A DNA stretch of 64,000 nucleotides from Halorubrum aidingense JCM 13560 (lineage in GTDB: Archaea > Halobacteriota > Halobacteria > Halobacteriales > Haloferacaceae), in contig NZ_AOJI01000017.1 of assembly GCF_000336995.1 (NCBI RefSeq), forward strand, positions 348,932-412,931, given 5' to 3'. A model generated the notes under the pieces. It was not told the DNA's origin and did not search any database. It saw only the letters and a program-made list of their open reading frames with translations. Positions within the stretch are counted from its first letter, which is position 1. Every line of letters starts with the position of its first letter. Positions 47,695 to 56,440 of this stretch are shown piece after piece. The translations under genes and the position numbers were made by a program.

Positions 47695-49938
47695 ATGAGT
47701 AACGAAAAGGACGCGAACGACCCGCCAACCGAGGACGCCGAGCGACCGGACGAGACCGGCGCCGGAGCCTCGGATCCGGCGGGGAACGGCGAGGACGCCC
47801 CCGCGCAGGACGACCGCGAGAGCGGTTCGTCCGACCCATCCGCCGACGGCGACACGGACGCGGATGCGGAGTGGGACGACGGGGTCGTCATCGACGACGC
47901 CCCCGACCCGGACGACGCCGGGACGAATACCGGAGAAGCGAACGGCGTCACCCCCGAGGGTGTCTCCGAACCGATAGACGAAGGCGGTATCGACGACCTC
48001 GGCAGCACGGTCGAAGTCGAGGGCGCCGAGATCGACGAGGACCCCGACGAGGACGACCTCCTCGGCGGCCTCAAGATCGACACGACCGCCGAGCTCGAGA
48101 TCCCCGACCGCCTCGTCGATCAGGTGATCGGCCAAGAGCACGCCCGCGACGTGATCATCAAGGCGGCCAAACAGCGCCGCCACGTCATGATGATCGGCTC
48201 GCCGGGGACGGGGAAGTCGATGCTGGCGAAGGCGATGTCCGAGCTCCTCCCGAAAGAGGAGCTACAGGACGTCTTGGTCTATCACAACCCGGAAGACGGT
48301 AACAAGCCGAAGGTCCGGACGGTACCCGCCGGGAAGGGCGACCAGATCGTCGACGCCCACCGCGAAGAGGCGCGCAAGCGCAACCAGATGCGGTCGCTGT
48401 TGATGTGGATCATCATCGCCGTCGTGTTGGGCTACGCGCTCATCATCGTCGGCCAGATCCTCGTCGGCATCATCGCGGCCGGGGTCGTCTACCTCGTCTT
48501 CCGCTACCTGAACCGCGGGTCGGACGCGATGATCCCGAACCTGCTCGTGAACAACGGCGACACGAAGACCGCGCCGTTCCGCGACGCGACCGGCGCACAC
48601 GCCGGCGCGCTGCTCGGCGACGTTCGTCACGACCCGTTCCAGTCCGGCGGGATGGAGACGCCCAGCCACGACCGCGTCGAGGCGGGCGCCATCCACAAAG
48701 CGAACAAGGGCGTGCTGTTCATCGACGAAATCAACACGCTCGACATCCGCTCTCAACAGCACCTCATGACGGCGATCCAGGAGGGCGAGTTCGCGATCAC
48801 GGGCCAGTCCGAGCGCTCCTCGGGCGCGATGGTCCAGACCGAGCCCGTCCCCACCGACTTCGTCATGATCGCGGCGGGGAACCTGGACGCGATGGAGAAC
48901 ATGCACCCGGCGCTTCGGAGCCGTATCAAGGGGTACGGGTACGAGGTGTACATGGAGGACACCATCGAGGACACCCCGGAGATGCGCCGGAAGTACGTCC
49001 GGTTCATCGCCCAGGAGGTCGCGAAGGACGGCCGGCTGCCGGAGTTCTCGGCCGACGCCATCGAGGAGGTCATCCTCGAGGCCAAGCGCCGCTCCGGCCG
49101 GAAGGGTCACCTCACCCTCCTGTTCCGGAACCTCGGCGGGCTCGTGCGGGTCGCCGGCGACATCGCCCGCGGCGAGAACGCCGAGTTGACCACCCGCGAG
49201 CACGTGCTGTCCGCGAAGGGGCGCTCGCGCTCCATCGAACAGCAGCTCGCCGACGACTTCATCGAGCGCCGGAAGGACTACGAGCTGCAGGTCTCCGAAG
49301 GGTACGTCGTCGGCCGCGTCAACGGTCTCGCCGTGATGGGCGAGGACTCCGGGATCATGCTCCCGGTGATGGCCGAGGTCGCGCCCTCGCAGGGGCCGGG
49401 CGAGGTCATCGCCACCGGGCAGCTGAAGGAGATGGCTCAAGAGTCGGTCTCGAACGTCTCCGCGATCATCAAGAAGTTCTCTGACGAGAACATCTCGGAG
49501 ATGGACATCCACATCCAGTTCGTGCAGGCGGGCCAGCAGGGCGTCGACGGCGACTCCGCGTCCATCACGGTCGCGACCGCCGTCATAAGTGCGTTAGAGG
49601 ACGTCGGCGTCGACCAGAGCCTCGCGATGACGGGCTCGCTGTCGGTGCGCGGCGACGTGCTCCCCGTCGGCGGCGTGACCCACAAGATCGAGGCGGCCGC
49701 GAAGGCCGGCTGCACTCGGGTCATCATTCCGCAGGCCAATGAGCAGGACGTGATGATCGAAGACGAGTACAAGGAGATGATCGAGATCATCCCCGTGAGC
49801 CACATCAGCGAGGTCCTCGACATCGCCCTGGAGGGCGAAGCCGAGAAGGACTCGCTCGTCGCCCGGCTCAAGTCGATCACCGGCTCGGCGCTCAAGGAAG
49901 GGAGCGTCTCCGGTCCCTCCAGTCCGAGCCCGCAGTAG
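47695..49938 (+). CDS. lonB: Membrane-anchored ATP-dependent protease LonB
   Basis: Archaeal LonB (747 residues) degrades damaged or regulatory proteins at the cytoplasmic membrane and is essential in Haloferax. An acidic ~115-residue N-terminus precedes the AAA+ domain: Walker A GSPGTGKSMLAKAM, two membrane helices inserted inside the domain (WIIIAVVLGYALIIVGQI and VGIIAAGVVYLVF), and Walker B LFIDEINTL. The protease domain has the Ser-Lys dyad S621 (DGDSASIT) and K664 (THKIEAAAKAG). ATG 47695 is the first sensible start; AGTATATC at 47647-47654 may be its promoter. Confidence 0.97.
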   Translation: MSNEKDANDPPTEDAERPDETGAGASDPAGNGEDAPAQDDRESGSSDPSADGDTDADAEWDDGVVIDDAPDPDDAGTNTGEANGVTPEGVSEPIDEGGIDDLGSTVEVEGAEIDEDPDEDDLLGGLKIDTTAELEIPDRLVDQVIGQEHARDVIIKAAKQRRHVMMIGSPGTGKSMLAKAMSELLPKEELQDVLVYHNPEDGNKPKVRTVPAGKGDQIVDAHREEARKRNQMRSLLMWIIIAVVLGYALIIVGQILVGIIAAGVVYLVFRYLNRGSDAMIPNLLVNNGDTKTAPFRDATGAHAGALLGDVRHDPFQSGGMETPSHDRVEAGAIHKANKGVLFIDEINTLDIRSQQHLMTAIQEGEFAITGQSERSSGAMVQTEPVPTDFVMIAAGNLDAMENMHPALRSRIKGYGYEVYMEDTIEDTPEMRRKYVRFIAQEVAKDGRLPEFSADAIEEVILEAKRRSGRKGHLTLLFRNLGGLVRVAGDIARGENAELTTREHVLSAKGRSRSIEQQLADDFIERRKDYELQVSEGYVVGRVNGLAVMGEDSGIMLPVMAEVAPSQGPGEVIATGQLKEMAQESVSNVSAIIKKFSDENISEMDIHIQFVQAGQQGVDGDSASITVATAVISALEDVGVDQSLAMTGSLSVRGDVLPVGGVTHKIEAAAKAGCTRVIIPQANEQDVMIEDEYKEMIEIIPVSHISEVLDIALEGEAEKDSLVARLKSITGSALKEGSVSGPSSPSPQ

Positions 49939-50040
49939 GCCGGACCACCCGGCCGTATCTGTTCTGAACCGATCGCGTCCGTTTTCGAAGTGTTCCACTG
50001 CGCCGGCCCCTTTTTGTGAGGGCGGCGCCAACACGCACCG

Positions 50041-50826
50041 ATGATGAGCGGGAAACCGACCGTCGGCGAGTACATGACCCGCGACGTCGAGACCGTCAGT
50101 CCCGACGACACGGTCAGAGCGGTGTCGGAACGCATGGTCGAGAGCGACGGCCACAACGGGTTTCCCGTCACGCAGGGGCGCCGCGTCGAGGGGTTCGTCT
50201 CGGCGGGCGACCTGCTGCTCGCCGACGACGACGCGCCCGTCTTCACGGTGATGTCCACCGACCTCATCGTCGCGCACCCCGACATGAAGGTGACCGACGC
50301 CGCACGCGTCATCCTCCGGTCCGGGATCCAGCGGCTCCCGGTTGTCGACGACGCGGACAACCTCGTGGGGATCATCTCGAACACCGACGTCGTCCGGTCG
50401 CAGATCGAGCGCGCGACGCCGAGCAAGGTCGGCAAGCTGATGCGGACCCTCGAACAGATCCACGGCGTCTCGCTCACCGAGGAGCGCCGCGAGGTGCGGC
50501 TCACCGACCTCACGCCGACGCAAGCGCGGGTGTACGCCGACGAGCTAGAGGGGAGACAGTACGAGTTAGAGCGCGGGCTCGCGGAGCCGCTCGTCGTCAT
50601 CGACAACGGCGGCACGCTCCATCTCGCCGACGGTCACCACCGCGTCATGGCCGCTCACGAGTCGGGGATCGAGACGATGGACGCGTACGTGATCGTTCCG
50701 AACACGCCCGTCGACCTCGGGATGGCCAAGACCGCCGAGAAAGAAGGCCTCCACGACATCACCGATATCGAGATCGTCGACTACGCGCGTCACCCGCTCG
50801 TGGAGACGACGAAGCGACTACAGTAA
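50041..50826 (+). CDS. CBS-domain protein fused to a ParB-like nuclease domain
   Basis: A 261-residue two-part protein. Residues about 8-120 are a CBS pair (MTRDVETVSPDDTVRAVSERM and MSTDLIVAHPDMKVTDAARVI), which bind adenylates and sense energy state. Residues about 150-235 match a ParB/Srx-like domain with VRLTDLTPTQARVYADELEG and LADGHHRVMAAHESGI. The combination suggests a nucleotide-regulated DNA- or RNA-acting enzyme; whether it partitions DNA is unknown. It is not next to a ParA. Confidence 0.85.
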   Translation: MMSGKPTVGEYMTRDVETVSPDDTVRAVSERMVESDGHNGFPVTQGRRVEGFVSAGDLLLADDDAPVFTVMSTDLIVAHPDMKVTDAARVILRSGIQRLPVVDDADNLVGIISNTDVVRSQIERATPSKVGKLMRTLEQIHGVSLTEERREVRLTDLTPTQARVYADELEGRQYELERGLAEPLVVIDNGGTLHLADGHHRVMAAHESGIETMDAYVIVPNTPVDLGMAKTAEKEGLHDITDIEIVDYARHPLVETTKRLQ

Positions 50827-50982
50827 GCGTTCCCAGACTGCGCGACGGGCCGGGCGGCTAGCGTCCCGTCGGCGGCGGCACAATGTGGCTCGAACCACCG
50901 TCGAGCCTCGCCGACGATAGCCCAACACTTCCGTCCCCGCATCGACGACAGATTTTTGTGAGTTCACAGAGAAGTAACAGGT

Positions 50983-51234
50983 ATGAAAGCACGCATCAAG
51001 AACGCGATGTCCCGAGCGAAGTGCGCCGCGATCGGCGCGGCCGTCGGCGCCGCAGTCGGCGGATTGATCAGCCGGAACGCCGCGAGTACCGGCGGCGCGC
51101 TGGGCGGGCTCGCCGGTGCGACGATCGCCGAGGTGCGAAACAGCCCCGACGGCGTCTTCGCCGCCCTCCGCTCCGGCGACAAGGGAACGGACGGCGAGGA
51201 CGACGAGGCCGGCGACGCGACGGCCGCCGAGTAG
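50983..51234 (+). CDS. Small Gly/Ala-rich hypothetical protein
   Basis: An 83-residue protein with one hydrophobic Gly-zipper-like segment, AAIGAAVGAAVGGLISR and TGGALGGLAGATIAEV, flanked by a basic N-terminus MKARIKNAMSRAK and an acidic tail. It resembles small membrane-associated glycine-zipper proteins. No family is recognised. It is 79 bases ahead of nop5 with an ATG preceded by AAGTAACAGGT, but there is no sure operon link. Confidence 0.55.
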   Translation: MKARIKNAMSRAKCAAIGAAVGAAVGGLISRNAASTGGALGGLAGATIAEVRNSPDGVFAALRSGDKGTDGEDDEAGDATAAE

Positions 51235-51312
51235 CTCGCCCGGGAGGGCACCGCGCCCACGTCGCGGCCGTTTCGGGAACGCCTATACCACCAGACCGAG
51301 TAGCGCTCGCTA

Positions 51313-52218
51313 ATGACCGACACCGACGCCGATGCGGCCCCGGACGCGGGCTGGTTCGTCGGCCTCCCCGCAGCGGGCGACGGCGACAGTGCCCGGACCC
51401 GCGAGCGGATCGCGACCGGCTCGGCCGACGAGCCGCGCGACTGGCCCCGGCTCGCCGTCGACGCCGGCTTCGCCGAGACGACCGACGACTACTACGACCG
51501 ACTCCACGACGCGGCGCTCGACGCGACCCGCGAGACGGTCCGGGAGCGCGAGCGCGCCGACGACCAACAGCTCGTCCACGCGGTGCGGGCGATGGACGAC
51601 TGCGAGCGCACCGCCAACGAATTGGCCGAGCGCGCGGCCGAGTGGGCGGGGAGCCTCTTCGACGACGCCGAGCCGGGGATCGACGGCGCCCGTGCTGTGG
51701 CCGAACGAGAGCCCGAGGGCGAACTCGAACGACGAGCCGTGTCGCTCGCGGCGCGCGTCGCCGACCTCGCCGACGAGCGCGACGCGCTCGCCGAGACGAT
51801 CGATCGACTGGCCCCCGCGGTCGCGCCGAACCTCGCGGAGATGGCCGGCCCGGAGTTGGCGGCGAGGCTGATCGCGCTGGCCGGTGGGTTGGAGTCGCTC
51901 GCGAAGAAGCCCTCGGGAACGGTGCAGGTGCTCGGCGCGGAGGACGCGCTGTTCGCGCACCTCTCCGGGCGCGCCCCGTCGCCGAAACACGGGATCATCT
52001 ACACCCACGACTACGTCCGGAACACCCGTCCCGAGGACCGCGGGTCGGCCTCGCGGGCGCTCGCTGGCAAGCTGACGCTCGCGGCTCGCGTGGACCACTA
52101 CTCGGGCGAGCGCCGGGCACCCCTCCACGACGAACTCCGCGAGCGGATGGCGACGATCCGGGCGCGCGCAGAGCCGGACCGCGATTCGGACACCGACGCG
52201 GAGGGCGACGATGAGTGA
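51313..52218 (+). CDS. nop5: Nop5/Nop56 family box C/D sRNP core protein
   Basis: This 301-residue protein is the scaffold of the archaeal box C/D RNP that bridges L7Ae-bound guide RNA and fibrillarin. Its C-terminal Nop domain is clear (APNLAEMAGPELAARLIALA, GLESLAKKPSGTVQVLGAE, SPKHGIIYTHDYVRNTRPEDRG). The N-terminal part is shorter and more acidic than in many archaea. It overlaps flpA by eight bases, the common archaeal gene pair. Confidence 0.93.
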   Translation: MTDTDADAAPDAGWFVGLPAAGDGDSARTRERIATGSADEPRDWPRLAVDAGFAETTDDYYDRLHDAALDATRETVRERERADDQQLVHAVRAMDDCERTANELAERAAEWAGSLFDDAEPGIDGARAVAEREPEGELERRAVSLAARVADLADERDALAETIDRLAPAVAPNLAEMAGPELAARLIALAGGLESLAKKPSGTVQVLGAEDALFAHLSGRAPSPKHGIIYTHDYVRNTRPEDRGSASRALAGKLTLAARVDHYSGERRAPLHDELRERMATIRARAEPDRDSDTDAEGDDE

Positions 52219-52849
52219 CCCCGCCCTCCCCGACGGCGTCGAGCGCCGCGAGATAGGCGGCGAGACGCGGCTGGCGACGCGCGGGCCCGCGGTGTACGGC
52301 GAGCCGACGGCCGACGGGTGGCGCGCGTGGGACCCGGAGCGCTCGAAGCTCGGCGGGATGTTCGAACTCGGAGTCGACACCGGCTTCGCGGGCGGCGAGA
52401 CGGTGTTGTACCTCGGCGCCGCGAGCGGGACGACGGTCAGTCACGTCGCCGACTTCGCCGGTCCGACCTACGCGGTGGAGTTCGCGCCGCGACCCGCCCG
52501 TGACCTCGTCGACGCCGCGGAGCCGCGTGATCGGCTCTTTCCCCTTTTAAAGGACGCGCGCAAGCCGCGGAGCTACGCGCACGTCGTCGAGTCCGGCGTC
52601 GACGCCATTGTCCAAGACGTCGCCACCCGCGGACAGGCCGAGGTGGCGGTCCGGAACCGACAGTTCCTCGCCGACGACGGGCGACTGGTGCTCGCGATCA
52701 AAGCGCGCAGCGAGGACGTGACCGCGGCCCCCGCGGACGTGTTCGAGCGCGCGCTCGACCGGCTGCGCGAGACCTACGAGATTCTGGAGACCCAGCGGCT
52801 GGACCGGTACCACGAGGACCACCTCGGCGTCGTCGCGACGCCGCGGTAG
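52211..52849 (+). CDS. flpA: Fibrillarin-like rRNA/tRNA 2'-O-methyltransferase
   Basis: The 212-residue methyltransferase is the catalytic subunit of the box C/D RNP, methylating rRNA 2'-hydroxyls. GETVLYLGAASGTTVSHVAD is the SAM motif, then GPTYAVEFAPRPARDLVD, VDAIVQDVATRGQAEV and LVLAIKARSED with its catalytic lysine. Its start overlaps the nop5 stop, so the two are translated together. Confidence 0.97.
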   Translation: MSDPALPDGVERREIGGETRLATRGPAVYGEPTADGWRAWDPERSKLGGMFELGVDTGFAGGETVLYLGAASGTTVSHVADFAGPTYAVEFAPRPARDLVDAAEPRDRLFPLLKDARKPRSYAHVVESGVDAIVQDVATRGQAEVAVRNRQFLADDGRLVLAIKARSEDVTAAPADVFERALDRLRETYEILETQRLDRYHEDHLGVVATPR

Positions 52850-52865
52850 CGGGGTAGTCGGGTCC

Positions 52866-52932
52866 GCGGGCCCGACAGACCCGCAGGCCCGACAGACCGA
52901 CAGGCCCGACAGACCCACAGGCCCGACAGATC
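52866..52932. repeat. 18-bp tandem repeat between flpA and the HAD gene
   Basis: About four imperfect copies of ggcccgacagacc plus 4-5 variable bases follow one another. The region lies between two convergent transcripts; it may be replication slippage or a terminator, and no ORF covers it sensibly. Confidence 0.75.
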
Positions 52933-52965
52933 ACGGATCCACGGACCCGAAGTCTGCAACCGTTC

Positions 52966-53649
52966 TCAGACGTCGAGCAGCTCCGCGAGGTCGAAGAACG
53001 TCTCGACGGTGGCGTCCGGCGTCGTCCCGAACGGCTCCCACGGTGTCGCCTTGCGGTCGACCCACGCGGCCTGCATCCCGGCGTGTTGTGCGCCCATCAC
53101 GTCGAACCAGCCGGCCGTCACGTGGACGATCTCGTCGATCGGCGTCCCCGTCCGGGCGGCGGCGTGCCGGTAGATCTCGGCGGCCGGTTTGAACGTCTGC
53201 ACCTCGTCGGCGCTGATCGCGTCCTCGATGCAGTCGCCGATGTCGGCGTGGTCGATCATCGAGTCGAGCATCTCCGGGTTCCCGTTCGAGACCACGTAGC
53301 AGTCGTAGCCGCCGTCGCGCAGGCGCTCGATCCCCTCGCGGACGTCGTCGAACACGTCGAGTTCGTGGTAGACGGCGAGGATCGCGTCCCGCTCCGCCGG
53401 GTCGAGGTCGATCCCGTGTGCGTCCAGAGCGTACTGGAGCGCGTCGCGGTTCATTTCGTAAAAGGGCTGGTAGGCGTCGATCGCGTTCGCGACGAACGTG
53501 TACTCGAGCGAGCGCGCCCGCCAGAGCTTCGAGACCGGCTCCGGGTCGTCGACCCGCTCCGCGAGCGCGCGCTCGGCGGCGTCCACGTCCACGAGCGTGC
53601 TGTACGAGTCGAACGTCACCGTCGAGACCCGGTCGGCGTCGAGCGTCAT
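52966..53649 (-). CDS. Haloacid dehalogenase type II-like (HAD superfamily) hydrolase
   Basis: A 227-residue HAD hydrolase. The nucleophile motif is altered: TFDSYSTLVD (D-S-Y-x-T), as in 2-haloacid dehalogenases. CYVVSNGNPEM is motif II, and motif III-IV includes KPAAEIYRHAA and VHVTAGWFDVMGAQHAG. It may hydrolyse a 2-haloacid or small phosphate; the substrate is unknown. ATG 53649 was taken as the start since an upstream extension is basic and unlike family members. Confidence 0.85.
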   Translation of the reverse strand: MTLDADRVSTVTFDSYSTLVDVDAAERALAERVDDPEPVSKLWRARSLEYTFVANAIDAYQPFYEMNRDALQYALDAHGIDLDPAERDAILAVYHELDVFDDVREGIERLRDGGYDCYVVSNGNPEMLDSMIDHADIGDCIEDAISADEVQTFKPAAEIYRHAAARTGTPIDEIVHVTAGWFDVMGAQHAGMQAAWVDRKATPWEPFGTTPDATVETFFDLAELLDV

Positions 53650-53722
53650 GTCCGGGGCGAGGGGCGGCACCGTGATAAGACTCCGGCGGCTGCCCGGGGC
53701 AGTCACCACACGGTGGCCTGTG

Positions 53723-54031
53723 TCACCACGTGGGCGGCGAGAAGCCGGCGTCTTCGAGGATGGGCTTCCAGCGCTTCTGGACGGAGAGCCGGGAGACGTC
53801 CATCGCGTCGGCGACGGCGGACTGCGACCGCTCTTGGCCGCGGATCAGCGCGGCGGCGTAGAGGCTCGCGGCGGCGGTGACGCGTTTCCCCTGCTCGGCG
53901 TCGGGGACACGCGACAAAAACAGGTCCGTCGCCGTCGAGAGCGCCTCCTCGTCGAGGTCGAGCGCCGCGCACGCGTCGTCGAGCCGGTCGATCCACGCGG
54001 CGTTGTCGACGCGATCGCTCGCTCGATACAT
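53723..54031 (-). CDS. TFB-like cyclin-fold transcription factor
   Basis: A 102-residue protein with only one cyclin-like repeat: DNAAWIDRLDDACAALDL, KRVTAAASLYAAALIRGQERSQSAVADAMDVSRLSVQKRWKPI (cut here in parts). The SQSAVADAMDVSRLSVQKRW segment is the TFB helix-turn-helix that binds the BRE. The zinc ribbon and first repeat of full TFB are absent, so it is a truncated TFB-like regulator, a type common in haloarchaea. TTTATATA at 54054-54061 lies 23-30 bases before ATG. Confidence 0.85.
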   Translation of the reverse strand: MYRASDRVDNAAWIDRLDDACAALDLDEEALSTATDLFLSRVPDAEQGKRVTAAASLYAAALIRGQERSQSAVADAMDVSRLSVQKRWKPILEDAGFSPPTW

Positions 54032-54053
54032 ACCCCGCCGTAGCACACTCCGG

Positions 54054-54061
54054 TATATAAA
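54054..54061 (-). promoter_or_regulatory. TATA box of the TFB-like gene
   Basis: Minus-strand TTTATATA lies 23-30 bases before ATG 54031, the leaderless-promoter position. Confidence 0.65.
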
Positions 54062-54108
54062 CTCCGCGCGGCCGCGGGGCTCAAGTCCGCGCCGTCCGTA
54101 TCGCGGGT

Positions 54109-54807
54109 ATGCCGACGCAAGCGTGGACCGAGACACGCGTTCGCGCGCTCCACGACGATCTGGTGTCGCTGTACGAGCCGGTGGACCGCGTCGCCGAGCA
54201 CGGCGCGGACCCGACGGCGGAGCCCGGCGAGGGCGTCCGCCAACTCGTGACGACGATCCTCTCACAGAACGTCGCCGACGCGAACACGAGCCGTGCGGCC
54301 GCCGCGCTGTTCGACCGGTACGACGACTTCGCGGCGATCGAGGCGGCCGACCACGACGAGCTGGCCGAGACGATCCGGGTCGCCGGGCTGGCGGACCAGA
54401 AGGCCGCCCGGATCCAGCGGGCGCTGGCCGCGATCCGCGAGGAGACTGGCGGGGCGTACTCGCTGGCGTTCCTCGACGCGATGGCGACGGACGCGGCCAA
54501 AGCGTGGCTGACCGACATCAAGGGCGTCGGGCCGAAGACCGCCAGCGTCGTGTTGAACTTCCACTTCGGGAAGCCCACGATGGCCGTCGACACCCACGTC
54601 GAGCGCGTCTCGAAGCGGTTTGGGTTGGTGCCGGCGTCGGCGTCGAACCAGGCCGCACACAACCGGCTCGACGAGATCGTCCCCGACGAGTTGATCTACC
54701 CGTTACACGTGCTCCTGATCAGGCACGGCCGCGAGCACTGCTCGGCGCGCGGCGCCGACTGCGACAACCCGGTGTGTGCGACGTACTGCGACTGCGAGTA
54801 CTGCTGA
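54109..54807 (+). CDS. nth: Endonuclease III (DNA glycosylase/AP lyase)
   Basis: A 232-residue base-excision repair enzyme. The HhH motif is LTDIKGVGPKTASVVLN with the catalytic lysine; the GPD-type aspartate lies in AVDTHVERVSKRFG. The C-terminal iron-sulfur region is unusual: besides the expected C-x6-C, further cysteines follow as CDNPVC, ATYC, DC and EYC, giving six cysteines in 22 residues instead of the usual four in C-x6-C-x2-C-x5-C. It would remove oxidised pyrimidines. Confidence 0.92.
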   Translation: MPTQAWTETRVRALHDDLVSLYEPVDRVAEHGADPTAEPGEGVRQLVTTILSQNVADANTSRAAAALFDRYDDFAAIEAADHDELAETIRVAGLADQKAARIQRALAAIREETGGAYSLAFLDAMATDAAKAWLTDIKGVGPKTASVVLNFHFGKPTMAVDTHVERVSKRFGLVPASASNQAAHNRLDEIVPDELIYPLHVLLIRHGREHCSARGADCDNPVCATYCDCEYC

Positions 54808-54871
54808 TAAACGCGCGTCGCCGTCGGCGGTCCGTTAGGTTCTTGACTCGGTTGCGTCTACCCCCAGTCGC

Positions 54872-54956
54872 GCGCGGGTTGCCGAGCCAGGCCAAAGGCG
54901 TAGCGCTTAGGACGCTATCCCGTAGGGGTCCGCCGGTTCAAATCCGGTCCCGCGCA
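54872..54956 (+). tRNA. tRNA-Leu (anticodon TAG), integration target
   Basis: The 85-nt tRNA has a GCGCGGG/CCCGCGC acceptor stem, a long variable arm (TCCCGTAGGGGTCC), an anticodon stem TAGCG/CGCTA with loop CTTAGGA giving TAG (reads CTA), a T-arm GCCGG-TTCAAAT-CCGGT (one G-T pair) and discriminator A. No CCA is encoded. The integrase gene starts 45 bases later, so the tRNA 3' end is the likely attL core of the element. Confidence 0.97.
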
Positions 54957-55001
54957 CTACGATCGCGCTCACGTCCTGTGGTTTTGCTTGCGCACACAGT
55001 C

Positions 55002-56027
55002 ATGACCGCCAAGCAAAACGAACGCTACTCGATTCAAATCGACGACGGACGCAGCATCAATTTGGTTCCATCAGCGAACCACGAACACCTCAACGAAAAG
55101 CAACTGGTCGATTATGTTGAGCACCGCCGAAGATTCATCGAATGGCTCCGAGAGCAGGGCAAACACCCCAAGAAACGCGAAGGATATAGCGATTATACGG
55201 TGTACGAAACAGCGTACAAGACCGCGCGGTTCGACCGGTGGGTGTGGGGTGAAGAGGGTCGATATACAATCCCGCCGACACCGGAGCACGCTGAGAATTA
55301 CATCGACGACGTCGTCGTTTTCCGAGAGATTTCGAACTCCACGAAGGGGAAGACAGAGGAAGCCCTCATGCGATATATGAGGTGGGTGGCGAACACGTCA
55401 CACACGGAGCAGTGGGACCATCAGCAGCTTTTCCGTTCAGGAGGGGACGATGCTCCGAGGGATTATCTGACCCGGCGAGAGCGACGCCTAGTGCGCGAGC
55501 AGGCGCTAGAGTCAGACGACGACGGGTGGAAAGTAGCAGCGATCGTGTGTGTAAGCCTCGATGCGGCCCTCCGACCCGTGGAAGTCGCGCGCGCCACGAC
55601 TGAGTGGTGCGATGTTGTCAACCAGATGTTGAGGATACCAAAGGAAGACTCATCGAAGAACGAAGACAATTGGAGGGTTAGTCTCACAGGTCGGACGGCG
55701 ACGGTACTCAAGCACTGGCTAGAGGAGCGAAAAACGATCGAGAAATACGAGGGACGCGACGAACTCTGGTTGACGCGGCAGGCGACACCGTACGACAGTC
55801 GGTCTCTCGCGCGGTTGTTGCGAAAGCTATGCGACGACGCCGGTATCGATTCAGGTGGGCGAAAATTGACATGGTATAGCATAAGACACAGTACAGGCAC
55901 CTATGTAACTGCAGAGAGAGACCTCAAAGCGGCGAAAGACCAGCTCCGGCACAAGAGCGCAAAAACGACGATGAAATACGATCAGGTCCCGGTAGAGGAC
56001 CGCAGACGGGCGCTCCGAGATATCTAA
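55002..56027 (+). CDS. Tyrosine recombinase (phage/plasmid integrase)
   Basis: A 341-residue integrase that would catalyse integration at tRNA-Leu. The C-terminal catalytic domain shows ALRPVEVARA (Arg I), WYSIRHSTGTY (the HxxR position, with Tyr in place of the first His), LRHKSAKTTMKYDQ (His/Trp box and the nucleophile Tyr). The N-terminal part has a core-binding domain. ATG 55002, 46 bases after the tRNA, was chosen; a much longer reading starting upstream is an artefact. Confidence 0.93.
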   Translation: MTAKQNERYSIQIDDGRSINLVPSANHEHLNEKQLVDYVEHRRRFIEWLREQGKHPKKREGYSDYTVYETAYKTARFDRWVWGEEGRYTIPPTPEHAENYIDDVVVFREISNSTKGKTEEALMRYMRWVANTSHTEQWDHQQLFRSGGDDAPRDYLTRRERRLVREQALESDDDGWKVAAIVCVSLDAALRPVEVARATTEWCDVVNQMLRIPKEDSSKNEDNWRVSLTGRTATVLKHWLEERKTIEKYEGRDELWLTRQATPYDSRSLARLLRKLCDDAGIDSGGRKLTWYSIRHSTGTYVTAERDLKAAKDQLRHKSAKTTMKYDQVPVEDRRRALRDI

Positions 56028-56440
56028 AATGTAGTCCGACGTCAGGGAGGGGATTCCGGAAACACCCCCTGTAAGATCCTGAATATCGAGTGTGTATTTC
56101 CGCTGTAAAGTTCCGGACACCCCCTCTAAAATTTGTAGTTGTCGTTGCACACCCACGGGCGGTGACCGCGCCCCGGCGGTCAAGCCCACCCGAGGCGACT
56201 GATACTTTCTCCCCAGCTAAATGCTGTTACACCAAGGGTCATCTTTGGACGAGATCACGAGTAAATACCCGCGGAAATACCCCGGATTACGCGTTGAGAC
56301 GCCACGAAAAAGTTTTTCGAGCGCGGTCGTACCGTGCGTGCCGATCGGGGTTACGACGCACCAGTAACCACGCACACGAGGAACACGACGTGTAATTACG
56401 TGACAGGTATTTCCGAGCACTCCGGCGAGCATCAAGTACA
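56028..56440. other. Non-coding region between the integrase and the recombinase-like gene
   Basis: No coding signal seen in 413 bases. It holds direct repeats (tccgga-type near 56057 and 56112; aaatacccgcgg/aaataccccgg near 56263 and 56274), the cctctaaaatttgtagttgt repeat (56123-56142) shared with 62891, and a ccaagggtc...tttggacg pair near 56230-56255 related to the candidate origin repeats. Confidence 0.6.
56123..56142. repeat. Copy 1 of cctctaaaatttgtagttgt
   Basis: This 20-base sequence recurs with one A missing at 62891-62909. The preceding bases (ccgga, cacccc) and following g-t-t are partly conserved. One lies 96 bases after the integrase and one 16 bases after the 62246 gene, bracketing the replication module. 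Confidence 0.75.

Noticed and set aside
53877..56027. 716-residue integrase reading
   Set aside because: It would run through the TFB-like gene, the nth gene and tRNA-Leu; the first 375 residues are out-of-frame artefacts, and ATG 55002 gives a complete integrase.
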